Assembly (NCBI RefSeq): GCF_014356525.2
Contig: NC_052504.1
Location: 58,779,137 to 58,843,136, forward strand
Source of the DNA: Nilaparvata lugens
Lineage: Eukaryota > Arthropoda > Insecta > Hemiptera > Delphacidae
Length of the DNA stretch: 64,000 nucleotides
Direction: 5' to 3'
Shown: piece after piece, positions 12,544 through 25,900 of the stretch
Position numbering within the stretch: position 1 is the first letter of the stretch
Layout of the letters: each line of letters begins with the position of its first letter
The notes under the pieces: generated by a model
What the model saw: the letters and a program-made list of their open reading frames with translations, nothing else
Told to the model about the DNA's origin: nothing
Databases searched by the model: none
Program-made: the position numbers and the translations under genes

Positions 12544-12717
12544 CTTAGCCATGGTGTGAGGTGCAGAGGTGCCATAGGATGGCAACAGTTCGTGTGATGT
12601 TCCTGTTTTGAGCCGCAGAAGCAGCCTGGTGTGGTCCTGGTTCGCGACATTCTCGCTCTTCACTGACAGCAGCACTGGTCCCAGGTTCTCATCAATGCCC
12701 ACGAAGTTCAAATGCTC
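12544..12717 (-). CDS. Rapgap1: Rapgap1 exon, RapGAP N-terminal domain
   Basis: This 58-codon exon lies between a gttgcag acceptor and a gtgaca donor, phase 0 at both ends. It begins EHLNFVGIDENLGPVLLS and continues through the LLLRLKTGTSHELLP segment to TMAK. These align with human EHFNYYSLDAALG, LLLRTKCRTYHDVIP and QMAK in the dimerisation domain of RAP1GAP. The family acts in the cytosol and at membranes, stimulating GTP hydrolysis by Rap1 and so damping adhesion and MAPK signalling. That role is family knowledge; the alignment is seen here. Confidence 0.95.
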
Positions 12718-15700
12718 CTGCAACATACAAAAAAACGAATGATTAGATTTTCTGCCAATTTTTGACAAATTTTCATTGGGATCATTTTTTGTATCTCTTA
12801 GATAAATTTTTAATTTTAAACAATATTTAAAAAATCTTTAAATAGTTTAAAATTGATAAAGAAATACAAGTTTTAAAAATAAAATCTTGCAAAACGAATG
12901 TTATTACATTGAAAAATAACACATTGAATAGTACATTGGACGTCCGACATGTTACAATGCATTCTGTTAACCAATCGTATATTGTGCAAATGCAAAATGA
13001 CAACGTTATCTTGAATTTCATCTGAGTTGTTATTTGAAAGTCAATAAAATATTCAAATAACAAACCTGTACCTGTCTTGGTACTTTGGTAGTTTAATGAA
13101 AGAGAATTGTTCTTTCATACAGGTTGAAGACAATAGATTTATTTAATTTTCTGCCCATAAAAAAGACTGGTTTGATGTTATAAAATCAAAGCTGGAAATA
13201 CAACCTTTCATAATTCTTACAACTGAGAGGATTGAGGATCGATTGAGCAATAGTGTTGGAATGTATAGTAGACTTCGGTATCTTTTTCAGTCTAAAACCT
13301 GTGACAAATAGCTTCAATTAAAATAATTGATTTATTTTATAAAACAAAATGGGTCATGGTACTGTAAATGCAAACGGGAATATCAACAATTCCATGACCA
13401 TCTTTTATCAAACGATGGTAGATCGTTTAGCAGAATACATAGTAATACTTCACACAGGTCCTTCAAGAGAGCTCTGATAGTGTGAAAGTCTAAAGTGTTT
13501 TTGATTCAAAAATGAAAACATGACAATCACGTAACTCGACACCAAAAACTATTATAGGGTGAAATTTTACCTCACAATACACAATTTACAAAGCCATTTT
13601 ACACCTATTGTTGCTTAGCAGGAGAATGCATACTTTATTAAGATCATGTTCGTACTACACAAAGAAAATCCGGTGAAAGCTGTGGAGATTATGAAATTAG
13701 ATAATTTTACGAGTTATCACTGTTTATAATATGCACTTATCACATTGTTTATGTGTCCTCTGTATGTTTGTGAGATAGTGTTTTTTGACAAGAACGTTCT
13801 TGAACTTCTCACATGTCGGGTGGGGAGAGCAGGGCCGCGACGTGCAGTCACCGTGAAATCCCTTCCGGGAAACGCAGCCCGGTGAACAGGGTCGCTTCCG
13901 TTGCAGTCCGCCAGCTCGCTAGATAACCGCGTCACCCAAGTCATTATAGTTGCATTTGCTTGTTGTTGGGGGCTCACTTGACCGCAACTGCAGGGTCTGA
14001 CTATACAGACGGCGTTGGCGTTGATTGGCCGAGGCCTTCTCGAGTCACCCGGATGCCATTATGCAGATAAGCGACGTGAGCCCATTGTCTCCCCTATGCA
14101 TCGGTGCAGTCTGCACTTGCCAATGCCAAGAAATTTGCCACCTCGTTGTAGCCTTTCTGCAGGAGAATCTTCAACTGTACAGTGAGCATGTCAGTAAGTC
14201 AATAGCCTTCGAAGTTATTAAGTTGAAGAAATTGGAGATGAATTCTGAAGAGATGGAGAATTGTAGGCGATACATTTGATAGGCTGATATTGTGTTTACA
14301 GTTCTACAAACATTCCATGTTTTTGTAGATGTTTCATCTTCTTCTATATTTAGCAAGAGAATGTTCAGTAGATACGTTGTTCACATTCAGATATATCACT
14401 ATTTTTGTATCTGTTTTCATGAGCCGAAAACTATCAGATGAACTGTGATTCCTATTTAATGAGCCTAATAATCTATATAATAAATAGAAAAACCATTTCC
14501 AAAGTATGCATTGATTCATATTATAAAACTTTTGAAGTGTGAATAGCCTATTTTTGGACAATTTCTATCCGAATTTGGGGAAGGAACAGTTTTGGGCTTT
14601 AAGCATGTTGTTCATTTCTCAATCATTCATAGTTGAGAATGATATTGTATCTATCAATATAAAAATAAATAAATAAATAATCTTCTAATACTGTTCGATA
14701 ATCTTCTGTTTGGAATAAAATACCAGCATGATCTTATGAGTGGCATTATTCAATCATATCATACATTCACTTTGTGTGTCATCTAACTAAACTTTTATAC
14801 TCGGAAAATCCGTTTCAATAAGCTAAATTTGAACCAGTGCATTTGCTTATGAACTCCTAAACAAGTAACTCATACTCAATTGAAAGCAGGAAGGGATGCA
14901 GTGATGTAATATAGGTTATAAACTTTCCCAGCTATTTTCTCCACGAGCATGATGTCTGCATGGGGTATTTTTGCTCTACGCTCGAAGGTTGAAATGACTC
15001 GTTTCTCTGACGTCAGAGCCTGAGATAAACTAGGCGAGGAAAATCACTTGGGCGTATGCTTGTAAATACGAGACCGAGAGGACGGAATATAGTTTATTGT
15101 CACATATAGGGGAGTGACGATGAAGCTATTATTGGATATTGAAGCGAATTTTTTGATCATAACACCAATCTATGTTATCCCTTCAGAGAGTACATCTCTT
15201 TATCTCTTTCACTCTTGGATTTTCATTTCCCTGTTAAACTGAAACAAATTTCTCATTGATTTTTCGCAGAAAGGAATTTGAGTATATAATGGGAAAAAAA
15301 GTTAAGAGCTCATAAATACCAAACACATTTTCCTTATTTTTCCATCACAGATTGAAATAAATGCCATTACATTCTTTAATTTTATATTATCAATTCGATT
15401 GTTCAATAGCGAACAAACTATAGGGAACAAACTATAGCGAACAAACTATAATCGTTCCAAAATTCTCCAATAGGATTGTACCCCTATTTCTCAATTTTTT
15501 CTTGTATTGGTACTACTATGCTAGCAACTAATCAAATCTATTTTCTCAAAAAAGCAACACACGAACAAAGAAGTTGTATATTATGTCGAAGAATAGTGTA
15601 ACTTACGGAGATGAAGAACAGTGAGAATTTGACAAAAATTCAGTTTATAACAAATTTTCCATCCACATTGTTACTTTCTTTCCGTTGATTTCATGAGGAA

Positions 15701-15804
15701 TACCGTATCTTCTTAGTTCTCATCAACTCATTCTCATTAGCTTCGATAACAAATTTTCAAAACAAAAACAAACCTCACGAAGAATGTATCTTATAAAGTA
15801 TAAT

Positions 15805-15921
15805 CGTGGCACAGCCATCGAGCAGCTTGTCGTTTGTTTGAACGTTTCAGCGGCAAAAACTGTTCGGAGGCGACTGAAAGAAGAACGGCCTGCGTTGAAG
15901 GGAAAAACGACAGCAAACTGA
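15805..15921 (+). pseudogene. Possible Tc1/mariner transposase HTH relic
   Basis: A 38-codon open segment ending in TGA contains LNVSAAKTVRRRLKEE. It resembles the helix-turn-helix of Tc1-family transposases, which typically read NVSxxTVRRRL. No catalytic DDE region or inverted repeats are visible nearby, so at best it is a short remnant. The match is from memory and short. Confidence 0.35.
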
Positions 15922-16035
15922 TATTAGCACTTTTGGCGAGCTACAAAGTTTAGTGAGCCTGTCAGTTAATCCACTAATCTGTTCTTATCCCTCGTGTGTA
16001 GAGTTGCCTTGTCTTTCACAAGGATAACTTTAAAT

Positions 16036-16315
16036 TACTAGCTGTCCTGGAGACGACTTCAGCCGTCTCCTCGGGGGCTGACGGCCGTGCGACGCTCGTT
16101 CTTGTTCACCGATTACTCCAACATGCACGGCTACAAAATCACACTGATTGCAACTGAATCGACCTGCTCTGGAATTTCGTTCAACATCTTTTCTATTCTT
16201 TGCGACTTTTTTGTATTAGGGAAAGACATTTATGAAAGCCTGTGCGGGGTTTGCGTCTTTTTCGTATTAGGTGAAGACATTCATAAAAACTTATTCGGGG
16301 TAGCGAATATTTGAA
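16036..16315. repeat. Probable interspersed repeat with 51-bp internal tandem pair
   Basis: A GC-richer block starts with ctagctgtcctggagacgac, followed by a 7-bp hairpin (ggagacg/cgtctcc at 16049-16055 and 16064-16070). It ends with two direct copies of a 51-bp unit (16200-16250 and 16251-16301) at roughly 78% identity. The opening phrase resembles the edge of insect interspersed repeats I have seen. The 51-bp period is in frame and keeps an FFVLGxDI phrase in both units. Confidence 0.45.
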
Positions 16316-19300
16316 TAGTTGAATTTCTCATGTTTTCGCCCAAGAATGATGGATACATTGTTCATAGAATACCTGTTTAAGATTGAGAATGAATTACTAT
16401 AGATTAAAATTCGAAACAGGATAAACTTCAAGTACGTCGTGGTTCAAATTCATCTTATGAAGGATTTCTCCAGTTACCAACGCACACACACACACATCGA
16501 TTCTAGTACGTCCGATGTTCGGCCGTTCTTATAAATTATATTACTGTAGATTGAACATAACTTGGCGAACACTTGATGTGTTTCTGTACACCTCATGTGT
16601 TTGTCAAGTTACTTTCAATCTGGTAGAAATTATGAGGACGGAAAAAACGGAGGTCCAAAAATCGATGTGTGTGTATTAGCTTTACAGAACTGTGTATTTT
16701 CTGGTCCTCTTGTGGATTGGTAATTTCAATGTTTGCCACTTATTGTGAAAAATAAATATTTTTCTTGACAATGTATCAAATAATAGGAAGGTTCGAGTTT
16801 GAAGCTCCATTACCAATCAGCTATGTTACAAAAACAGTGATGTTTCTGGTCTGTCTGATCAAATAACAACAGTTTGAGTGCAGATGAATTGTCAGTCATA
16901 AAGCTAAAGAACGGAAAGAAGTTTAGAAAGAAAGAACATTGGTTTGAAATCGAGGTCTATGTTTTTCAATACTGTAAAAACTACTCTCTCCAACAATCTG
17001 TGCCAATCTCCAGCAAGGCGTGAAATTCAAATACGCTAAAATGATGATAGAATCGAGAGGAACAGTCGAAATAAGTGGAGAAAACTGATAGAAAAATAGG
17101 TAAATGATCAGACATTTTCGTCTGTGCTGCCATCCTTGCGGTGAAGTTAACGGAATAGAATGAAGTTAACAGGAGTTTCAATTTGTTCCTGATTAACAAC
17201 CGTTATGGGGGAATGAAACGATTGTAAACAATGTGATCATAATAGAGTTAGTGGGTAGATGATGGGATAGTGGATGAATTAACAAAAACAAGAGAAGCGA
17301 ATTTGAAGACTACTAGCAGGAAACTATAATCAAGATGAATGATAAATTAAGTGTACAGTGCTTCCGAAAATTCCGTTACATGGTATTACAATGAACAAGG
17401 GTACTAAAAGTACTGTAATTCTTCATTAGATGAACAAGCTTGATAAGTGATTATAATAAGTGATCCGCTCCAATTTGTATGATTGATGATTGGAAAATTA
17501 AATCTGCAAGCTGAAGGAAATTTAAACCTTTGTATTCATAATAAATACAGAACGTTTCGTGAGGAAGGAATAATCAAATTAATCATAAGAAATCCTCGCT
17601 TCCGGGGATTCACAGGGACTAATACCTCCGAAAACTGTTTGTACTTAAAATAATTGGGTCATAATTATTGTGAAATAATTATAAGTACTTGCATCACATA
17701 TATAATACGATACTTATGTTTTAACATCATTATTCAATTTACTGAATTTGTAGGACAGTGATCACAGTGAAGCGTTCACATCATGGTAATTTCAATGTTT
17801 TTCACTCACTCCTCCAGAATCAAACAGAGACTGCAAGAGACTTGATAATCTAGTTCTGTTAATTTGATTTTATGACCCAACTCATCATCACTGTGAATTC
17901 AGTACAGGAAGGTAAGTGGAAACTGGCTTTGATAGTCCAGTTATCATAGTGATACCGATTGTATAGCATTGACATTACTTTGGCATGTACACCAATGATA
18001 ACAGTACTCGACTTCCTTGTCCACAGATCCAACATTACCTGTTTCCTGTGTCGAGTAGTGCTTGAGAGAAAACAGAGTTGTGCCGTTAGACGAGATCAAA
18101 CGTCAACCACGAACAGACAAAACCGACTTTGTCCACTTTGACTGCGAATCATGTTGTCTTGCATCATCTACGCTGGCGCATCTTCGTCAGAAATCTTCTC
18201 AACACTGTACTTATTCTCTATATGTTTTCCTACTCCAGGCCTACAAAAAATTAGATTTGTTGCTACGTTGTGTTTTTTACTGTTTTCCTCGTGTCCTTCT
18301 ACTCTGTACAACATGAAAACATCAGAGCCATGACTCTCTAGACTCTGGAGAAAACTGAATACAGCTTGTTTTACAGATGACAGCGATAGCCCGCACACAG
18401 TTCAAGCTCAAAATAGTCACAAACAAGATTGTGATATTCATATCTGATTAACTTGTCTTGTAAACGTATTTTCCAGCATTTACATCCAAGCGAGCTGAAA
18501 TATTGTGAAAATCTTACTAACCATGTCCATGAATCAACTTGTTAAATCTAGAATTCTACATGGAATTGTGTAAGGAATAGATGGAAAATACTATTCATTT
18601 GATGTAAAACTTTATTAATATACTTGTAAATAAGATAAAAAAATTGTTATTTATAACGATGCTGTGATAATGTATTCATGAAAGAGGCAAGTATATACTG
18701 ATTTTTTAGATCCATGAATTATTTAATGATTTTTTAATTTTAAGCTTATCATCTTCCAAGCGAGAATAAACGCTGTAAAATGGTAAAAGTAATACATGAG
18801 TTTCTGTTGTAATTGATGTATCTTATCAAACTAGTTGGAGAGAATTACAAGAACAATTTTAAATTATTCATACCATACTGACAAAACGATATAATGGTTC
18901 TCTAATATAATTAAGAATAAAATACTCCAGAATAAAAATTGATCAACTGGATACGGAACTACCATCAATAAAAAGTGGGTTAAAAATTGAGCAACCTTTT
19001 CGCAACCGAGGTGGAGAATCCTCATTATTTATTAGGCAAAAACACACACAATTCATGAGGCTGAAGCAATGAGAGCAGAGGTTTCTCAATTTCCATCTGC
19101 GCCAATGTTTTCTGAAGGGTGGTAGGAAAGAAGACTATGGATATGAGTGGTGGGAAAACCTGACCGATGTTACGATCATCTCGACTTGACAGTCGCCGAC
19201 ATAGCATCAACAGCTTCAGCCATTGTCAGGCTGATGGTGTGAATAGATGGCGAGAAGATACTAATATTGCCTGTGACGTTAAAAACGATAAAACCGATGA

Positions 19301-22118
19301 GATGTACATTGTAATCGGCTACATTATCATTGGGGAGGAAAAAAGGCTATCAATGGGGGTCTCTAATAGAACAGCGTAAAAAGCGGTTTCTGAAGACCCC
19401 AACTAGACCGTCAGCATTGTAATTCTGAATGGTTATAATGATTTGACAGATGCGTATCAATCATAAGCTATGAAGCTGCCACTAACCCTCTTCGATTCAC
19501 GACCGACACCTTACCTTTTCTCTTCTGATACTGTTGACAAATCTGGTTTAATATTGAAAGCCGACCTGATGAAAATGACACAAAGAAATATGAAACCGAG
19601 TGTTTCTTCACTCGGGGTGTGACGTAATGACTCGTGTAGCTTTTCAAGACACCCCAACACTCAACCCGACCGTCTTGAAGGATAGTTATCTTAATTTATG
19701 GCATAGCATCTACGAAGACAAGAATGCTATGATGTAGAATACCGGTAGTAGATAGGTTCTCTATCAATAGAGCATATCACAACTCACATGTTTTTGTTAT
19801 GATAAATGCTGACCTTATGAAGTACAGACTTTGTAACAACTACTGAATTTCACACAGTTGGAAGGCTTCCCTCCACTCGAACTTTATTCTATCATGCAAC
19901 CAACGCCTCAGTTTGGTAAATATACCCACTTTCTGCTTAGAACGTAATATTTTCAATTTTTTCTTTTAAGCTCATCACCTAGATTAGCTTTCCTTCTTGG
20001 CTTGGCAAAATAAATTACATTAATCCAAATATTGTCTGAAAAATATCTATAATGAAGTTTATTATGTTTATTTCAATCAAGAAAATGATCAGAATGATGT
20101 ATATATTTATGCTGACTCGATAAGCAAACCTCTCAATCATACTAGAGTAGGTTTTACGAGTTTACCATACTGGATCTAGTTTTTTTATCTTGGAAAAAAG
20201 ATCTAATCACGTTTGAAATTCAATTCATGTAAAAAAGAATACGTTACAGAGAGGAATGGTGTAAAATAGTAAGTTAAGGGGAAATAGGAGAAAATTGAAT
20301 ATAAATAAAGATTTTGAAGCTTTTTTTCTTTAAATACTGGAACAAAACTAACTTCTAATATCTCTTCTTGAGCAATGAAAATGAGAAGAATATTGCATGC
20401 TTTAACTAAAACTTTGAAAGGCGTGCAAAGTAGAGCTGTCTTCTTTCCATTTTCAAACTGCAGAACGCTTTTTAAATTAAACAGCGCTCTTGACAGCGCT
20501 GCTGGCAGCTGAGTTCATGTAGGTGAACGGTGCAGGCTACAATGGAAAGGGAGAATTGTTGGAACAAATTGAACCAGTACAAAAGTAGGGCTATAACAAT
20601 GATATATTTATGAGGTCTTGCTGTTGTTAAGTGAGAGAATAAATTGCCTTCCACCTGAAGTAAACAACTCATCTCCACCATTATTCTGTTGTGAAAAATG
20701 TTGAAAGAAAATCTTGAATATGAGTTTTGCTTCCCTATAAATTTGAAAAAAGAATCGCTGTATCGCTGTGAATTATTGTGTTTAGTATCTCCAACAGTAA
20801 CCCACTAAAATACAGTAATTATTTCGACAACAAAAAATTATCATGCCATTTGGAATCTTATTTCTTAATTCTCATTTTTAGTCAATTGCCAATTCACGTG
20901 ATTACTTCTGCTTATTATTCCTCGAATTCCTGAGTGAGTTTTGGTAATTATTTTGAAAGGAAAAATAGTTTCAACTTTCACATCTGAAACTCTATAAAAT
21001 CAATTAAAAATAAAATCAGTTTAATAATTCGGAATCCTCAGGTTTACAATTATTGTTATTTCTCGCAAAACCCGGATAATCACTACATATTATACATTAT
21101 AAGATCAGAATCAGGTCCATTTAGCATTGAATCAACTAATCGGTATCTCATACCTCATAGCAACGTTTCAGCTATTGGATTTTCGGAAGGTTGACATTTT
21201 CTCATTGGAAAGCTAAAGAGATTCAATGTCAAACTAAGTCAAACCAAAATAACTGTTAAGTCAAACTGAAAATAAAATGTCGAATAAATGAACATTTTTA
21301 AATAAATAAAGGATTTTATTGGATAGAATATCAATAAAGAAAATGTCAAATTATCAATCATTATCACATGTTAAAAATAAGTAGTATAAATTAATTTGAA
21401 AATAGAAGTCTCGTTCTCTTAATACAGAACTTCAAATGTTTCATACTGAAGTTTATATTGTTAGCTCAAGATCACGACGCATTTCGCTACGACTCAGAAG
21501 TGGGATGCCCAACAGTCTTGCTGCAAACAATATTGACACAGATGCATTTCATCTTTCATTCGCCTAAACATTTTTCGCTCTTGTCTCAACATTCTTCATC
21601 TATGAATAGGATCGTTCTAAATATAGTATTGAGCCGATAAATCATTTCTGATTCATTCTAATCGAAGAGATTAGAAATGCTGCACGACCAATTTTGATTG
21701 GACGCTTGTTCTAGTTTGACGAGCGCTTCGCGTTTGAATTGAGATCATTGGATGTGACAGCTTCATTTGTCGGCTATGTTATTGTCTGGACGTCAACTCG
21801 GAATACGACAACTACAATTTGTGTCATCTGAACTATTGATGGAATCTTATCAACGAAATGCAAACTACATATGCGAACTGTTTGTGCAATACTGTAATTG
21901 TTCACTATAGGTGACATTGCTTTCAACAGTACTATATGAAATGTCAATGGAGGTGTTCAACATCGTGTAACAAAGAAACCCATATTTCCAATGGTATTGA
22001 CTTGGAGTAATCTTTTGGAAAGTAATGTCATTCCATTCAAAATTTCTGAACTGAGGCTGAAAGGAATGTGCCAGCCGAGAAGCGAAGCCGTGGTAATCTT
22101 TGTTCGACCCCATTGTGG

Positions 22119-22740
22119 TCGCCAAAGAGAAGGAGAGAGACGAAGAGAGACAGAGACTGATGAGTCTGAGAGAGACTCGAAAATATTGGATAGAGAAGAA
22201 AGTGAGAACTGAGCAGAAGTTAAATATTATAAATAACAAGGAATTGGGGAAGAGAGAAAAGGAATGGGCAAGAATGAGGAGGATTAAAGGAACAGAAGAG
22301 GAATAAAAGGTATAATATTGAAAAGAAGAGAAAAAGGAAACGAAAGAGGTGGAGAAGGAAATAGAAGGACAAGAAGTTAGAAAAGCAGGGAGACGAGAAG
22401 GAGGAAGAGAAGAAGCAAGAGGAGGAAATGGAGGAGAAGAAGAGATAAGACAAAGACAAAAGAAAATAAAAAATAAACGATATTTGGATAAGACGAAATG
22501 GAAAAGTAATGGATATTTCAATGGAAGGATAGAGAAAACTAAAAAATTATTATAAGGAGTAGGTACAAAAGAATAAGAAATGAAGGAGGAAGAGAGAGAT
22601 AATTCCGAATGAAAAGAAAATGAGAGGGAAAGTCACAAAGAATAACAAATAGCACATTAACGAGTAACAGAGAGTAAAATAAGAAAGAAGGATTGGTGGG
22701 AGAAAACGAAGGTTAAGAATAGAGAGAGAAAGAAACAGTG
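22119..22740. repeat. Long purine-rich tract, plus strand
   Basis: About 620 bp in which the plus strand is overwhelmingly A and G (agagaaggagagag, gaaggaggaagagaagaag and similar). The long minus-strand Ser/Phe/Leu-rich open frame across it (218 codons) follows from the composition and is not a gene. Confidence 0.9.
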
Positions 22741-22967
22741 GACTCCAGATCCAGTTGGACTCCGTCAGTAATCAGCAGCACATCAATCTTCCACTCTTCT
22801 CACAGATTTGACAATCCAGGTTTGAAACAGTGAAAACAATTTGGACTGATGCTGATGCGTCTTCTCCCTGCAACTTATTACAAATGGGAGACGAAAAAGA
22901 GAGCACTTCCGCTTTCAAAACGTTACGATAAATTACCGGATAAGTCGCTCCTCAACTAAAAGCAGTC

Positions 22968-22990
22968 GCTGCTGCTGCTGCTGCTGCTGC
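22968..22990. repeat. (GCT)n trinucleotide repeat
   Basis: Seven to eight GCT units followed by an interrupted tctgctg. Confidence 0.9.
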
Positions 22991-25900
22991 TCTGCTGTCC
23001 ACCTCCTACAGCAGCCACTTTTCCATTAACGGCTCTAACCTTCGCAGCCACATTTCTAAGAAAAATGGATTCTGAAATTGGAGATGGAAAAATGAAAGTA
23101 TTTTTGTAGAAGGTTACACTTATCTTTCTCAAGTTTTCGATTGTGCTTGCTTGAAAGGTAGAATTTCGTTTTCTTAAGCCCATATGCACTATCTCAGTTT
23201 AAACAAAGGTGAATCAGCAGATTGTTTAAGCCCAGAATGTAACACATTGAAGGATAATGTCACACATTAGGAGGAATACGAGCTTATCGACGAGTAAATC
23301 GTGGTTTAACGTTTCACATAGATGGCCTTAGATGCTTAGATTGTCACAGTATATCGAAGTTTCACTACTAATCGTACAATGGTATTTTTATATAAAAATA
23401 TATACATACTACATCAACACCCATCTAACTTTTCTCAGAAGGAAAATCCCATATGAATTCCCTTGTGCATGGATCAAAACATTTTAATGTTCCCATTCAT
23501 TATTTTGTTCTATTCATATTAATGTTCCTATTCATAGACATCAATGTTTCGAATAATTCGGCGTCAATTTGATGATATCTTAACGCCTTCATAGTGGAAT
23601 GAACACAAAGTTGCTGGAAGGTTGATGAGACAGACCAATGAACCAGATTGACATAGACAACGAATTTCCCACAGGACACCTTGTAGCAACTCACTTTACA
23701 AACATGGGAGGTGTTCTGACTTTGCTGTCGGATATCTGCATAACATGTCAAAGTTTGACAATATGATGTTGGTCAAGAGTCAGGAGTTGACAAAATCAAT
23801 TTACCATCATAGTGAGTTGTCTAACTTCGAGTGAGCTAGAATTGATGAGTAAATACAAAACTTTTCAATCGAGAAACTTTGTAGAGTGACAAGAAAAACT
23901 AGAAAATTAATTTCCCCTCTTTGCACTTCATGCTCTGAGATTCTTATAAAACTTGAAATTATATTGACTGTTGAATAATTTATGATTATAGAATCTGGAT
24001 ACTTCTTGGATTCAATTTTTATTTTTAAATTTATAAACCTGTCGCATGAAAATAGTTTCCAAAACATTCCTCCACTATTGATCTAGTACCGGTGAGTTTG
24101 CAACTTTATTAAACAGTCTATAAAAGGTCAAAAAGAATCAACACACCTATTCTAATCCTCTTTGATAAAATGAAGAGATTTTGGATAGTATTAAAATGAA
24201 GAGAGGGTTTAAATAGTATCACTAGCCAAGTACTGTATTCTATACTAGATAAATTTCGATACTAGAACCATTGTGGTGTGTCACTGGATATTGAATTTTA
24301 GTTTAAATCACTGTGAATAGATTCAATGTAAAACTATGTAACTTGAATACAGTACTGTGAATACATTTTCATTTACAGTGTTTTATTCAAGTTACAATTT
24401 CTTTTCATTCCTATACCGATTTAGCACAAGAATTGAAACTATATGGATTAAAGATCTGAAACTTGAAGATCTAAACAGTGCTCGATTTATTAAAAAATAA
24501 CACAAGGAGTAAAGGCTCACAGGTTTTCTTCATCTCTGCAATGTGAGAATCAACCGTCAATATACCTCCTTTACAGGCTGTTGTTAGATACTGTGATTAG
24601 ATAGCCTTTGATAGATAGATATTCAAATTAACCTAATAACTCAACAACAAAACTAAAATATTCAGGGGATCGGGACATGTGCAGTAGGCTTTGTAAACAG
24701 TCAGTTGGAGTGCGAAGGAAGCCGGGAGTGTTTTTCGGTCGGTATAGTAGTCTGCTGCTATGAGCAGGTGTTCGAGCCCCATACCAGGAGGACAGAGCCA
24801 GCTGCTGCTGTTGTCCCACCTTCCCAGTCAGGAAGCGACATTCACGCTCTGCAGAACTTAGCTTGCACCGGCTGATAGAGGAGGATGGTGAAGGGGGAAC
24901 TAGCACGCGCCCCCAATCAACAAAAAAGGAAAACTGAGTCAATGTCAGCCAGGGCCAGCACACCAACTGACAACCCTCTACTTCAGCTCAAAAACTGATT
25001 CACAAATTGTAACACTAGAATATGAGTGTTGAATACTCTCGTGTTGTAGTGAATAGTTCACGATTCCTCAATTATCGCTACTTGACACAGACCACTGTAG
25101 AGAAAGCAGCATACCAGATTAGAATAAGCTCGCGTATGGTTTCTCCCACATGAATAGTTTTACTGTAACTATTGAAGATTTTTGTAATAGAATACAGAAA
25201 TCTAGTTCTCAGAATTAATAGTTTAATAGTTCAGAATTATTCAATTATCGTAATAACAGGTTTTTATACAATACATATACTTTGTATCACAATATAAGCT
25301 CAAGTAGATGAAAAAATCAAATAGAAAAATTAAATATGAATTTTAGTTTACACTCACTGCAACAATGTGAATTAGATAATTGGAAAGGTTACTGAATATT
25401 CCCATACCCAATTTATGCCACTGCAGGACAATGCGGAATTATATTATACCAAATATAAGTTTTTTTAGTGACATATCGTGATGAATAACATCGAGCTGTA
25501 TGGATGCCCACACAATCTTTTAAAAAGTAAGTAGTAAACTGTGAAATTAAAAATGAATAATTTTCTAAATTATTCCATTTAATATCTTGATTGATAATGC
25601 ACTCGTATTATGCAATTCAGTGGTTAATTCGAACGGAATAAAATTTGTAATTATCTGAATAGTGATAGTATTCTAACCCACTAGCTGTTGAGTAACAGAA
25701 GCCTGCTTGCTTACCTTCAACTACAATAATAATATTACTGTAATAATATTCGAAAGGCGCGGACTCAGCGACCACTTTAATGTTTCGGAAAACATAATGT
25801 TCATGAATGTAAATGGAATTTTCTAGAGAGCCGTTTCGTAAGAGCTATTGAAGGTAGCATTGATATCAATGAGAGGCAACACTCAAGGTGAATAGGCATT

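Noticed and set aside
18062..18316. Plus-strand frame with plausible-looking N-terminal peptide (VVPLDEIKRQPRTDKTDFVH)
   Set aside because: No ATG start, no clear splice sites, and the frame turns into hydrophobic low-complexity text. No family recognised.
21865..22521. 218-codon minus-strand open frame
   Set aside because: It reads through the polypurine tract, giving Ser/Phe/Leu-rich low-complexity protein. The openness follows from composition.
24628..24966. 112-codon minus-strand frame and a GTTCGAGCCCC word resembling a tRNA B box at about 24770
   Set aside because: No convincing A box at the right distance and no cloverleaf arms; the open frame lacks motifs. A decayed tRNA-derived SINE is possible but unsupported.
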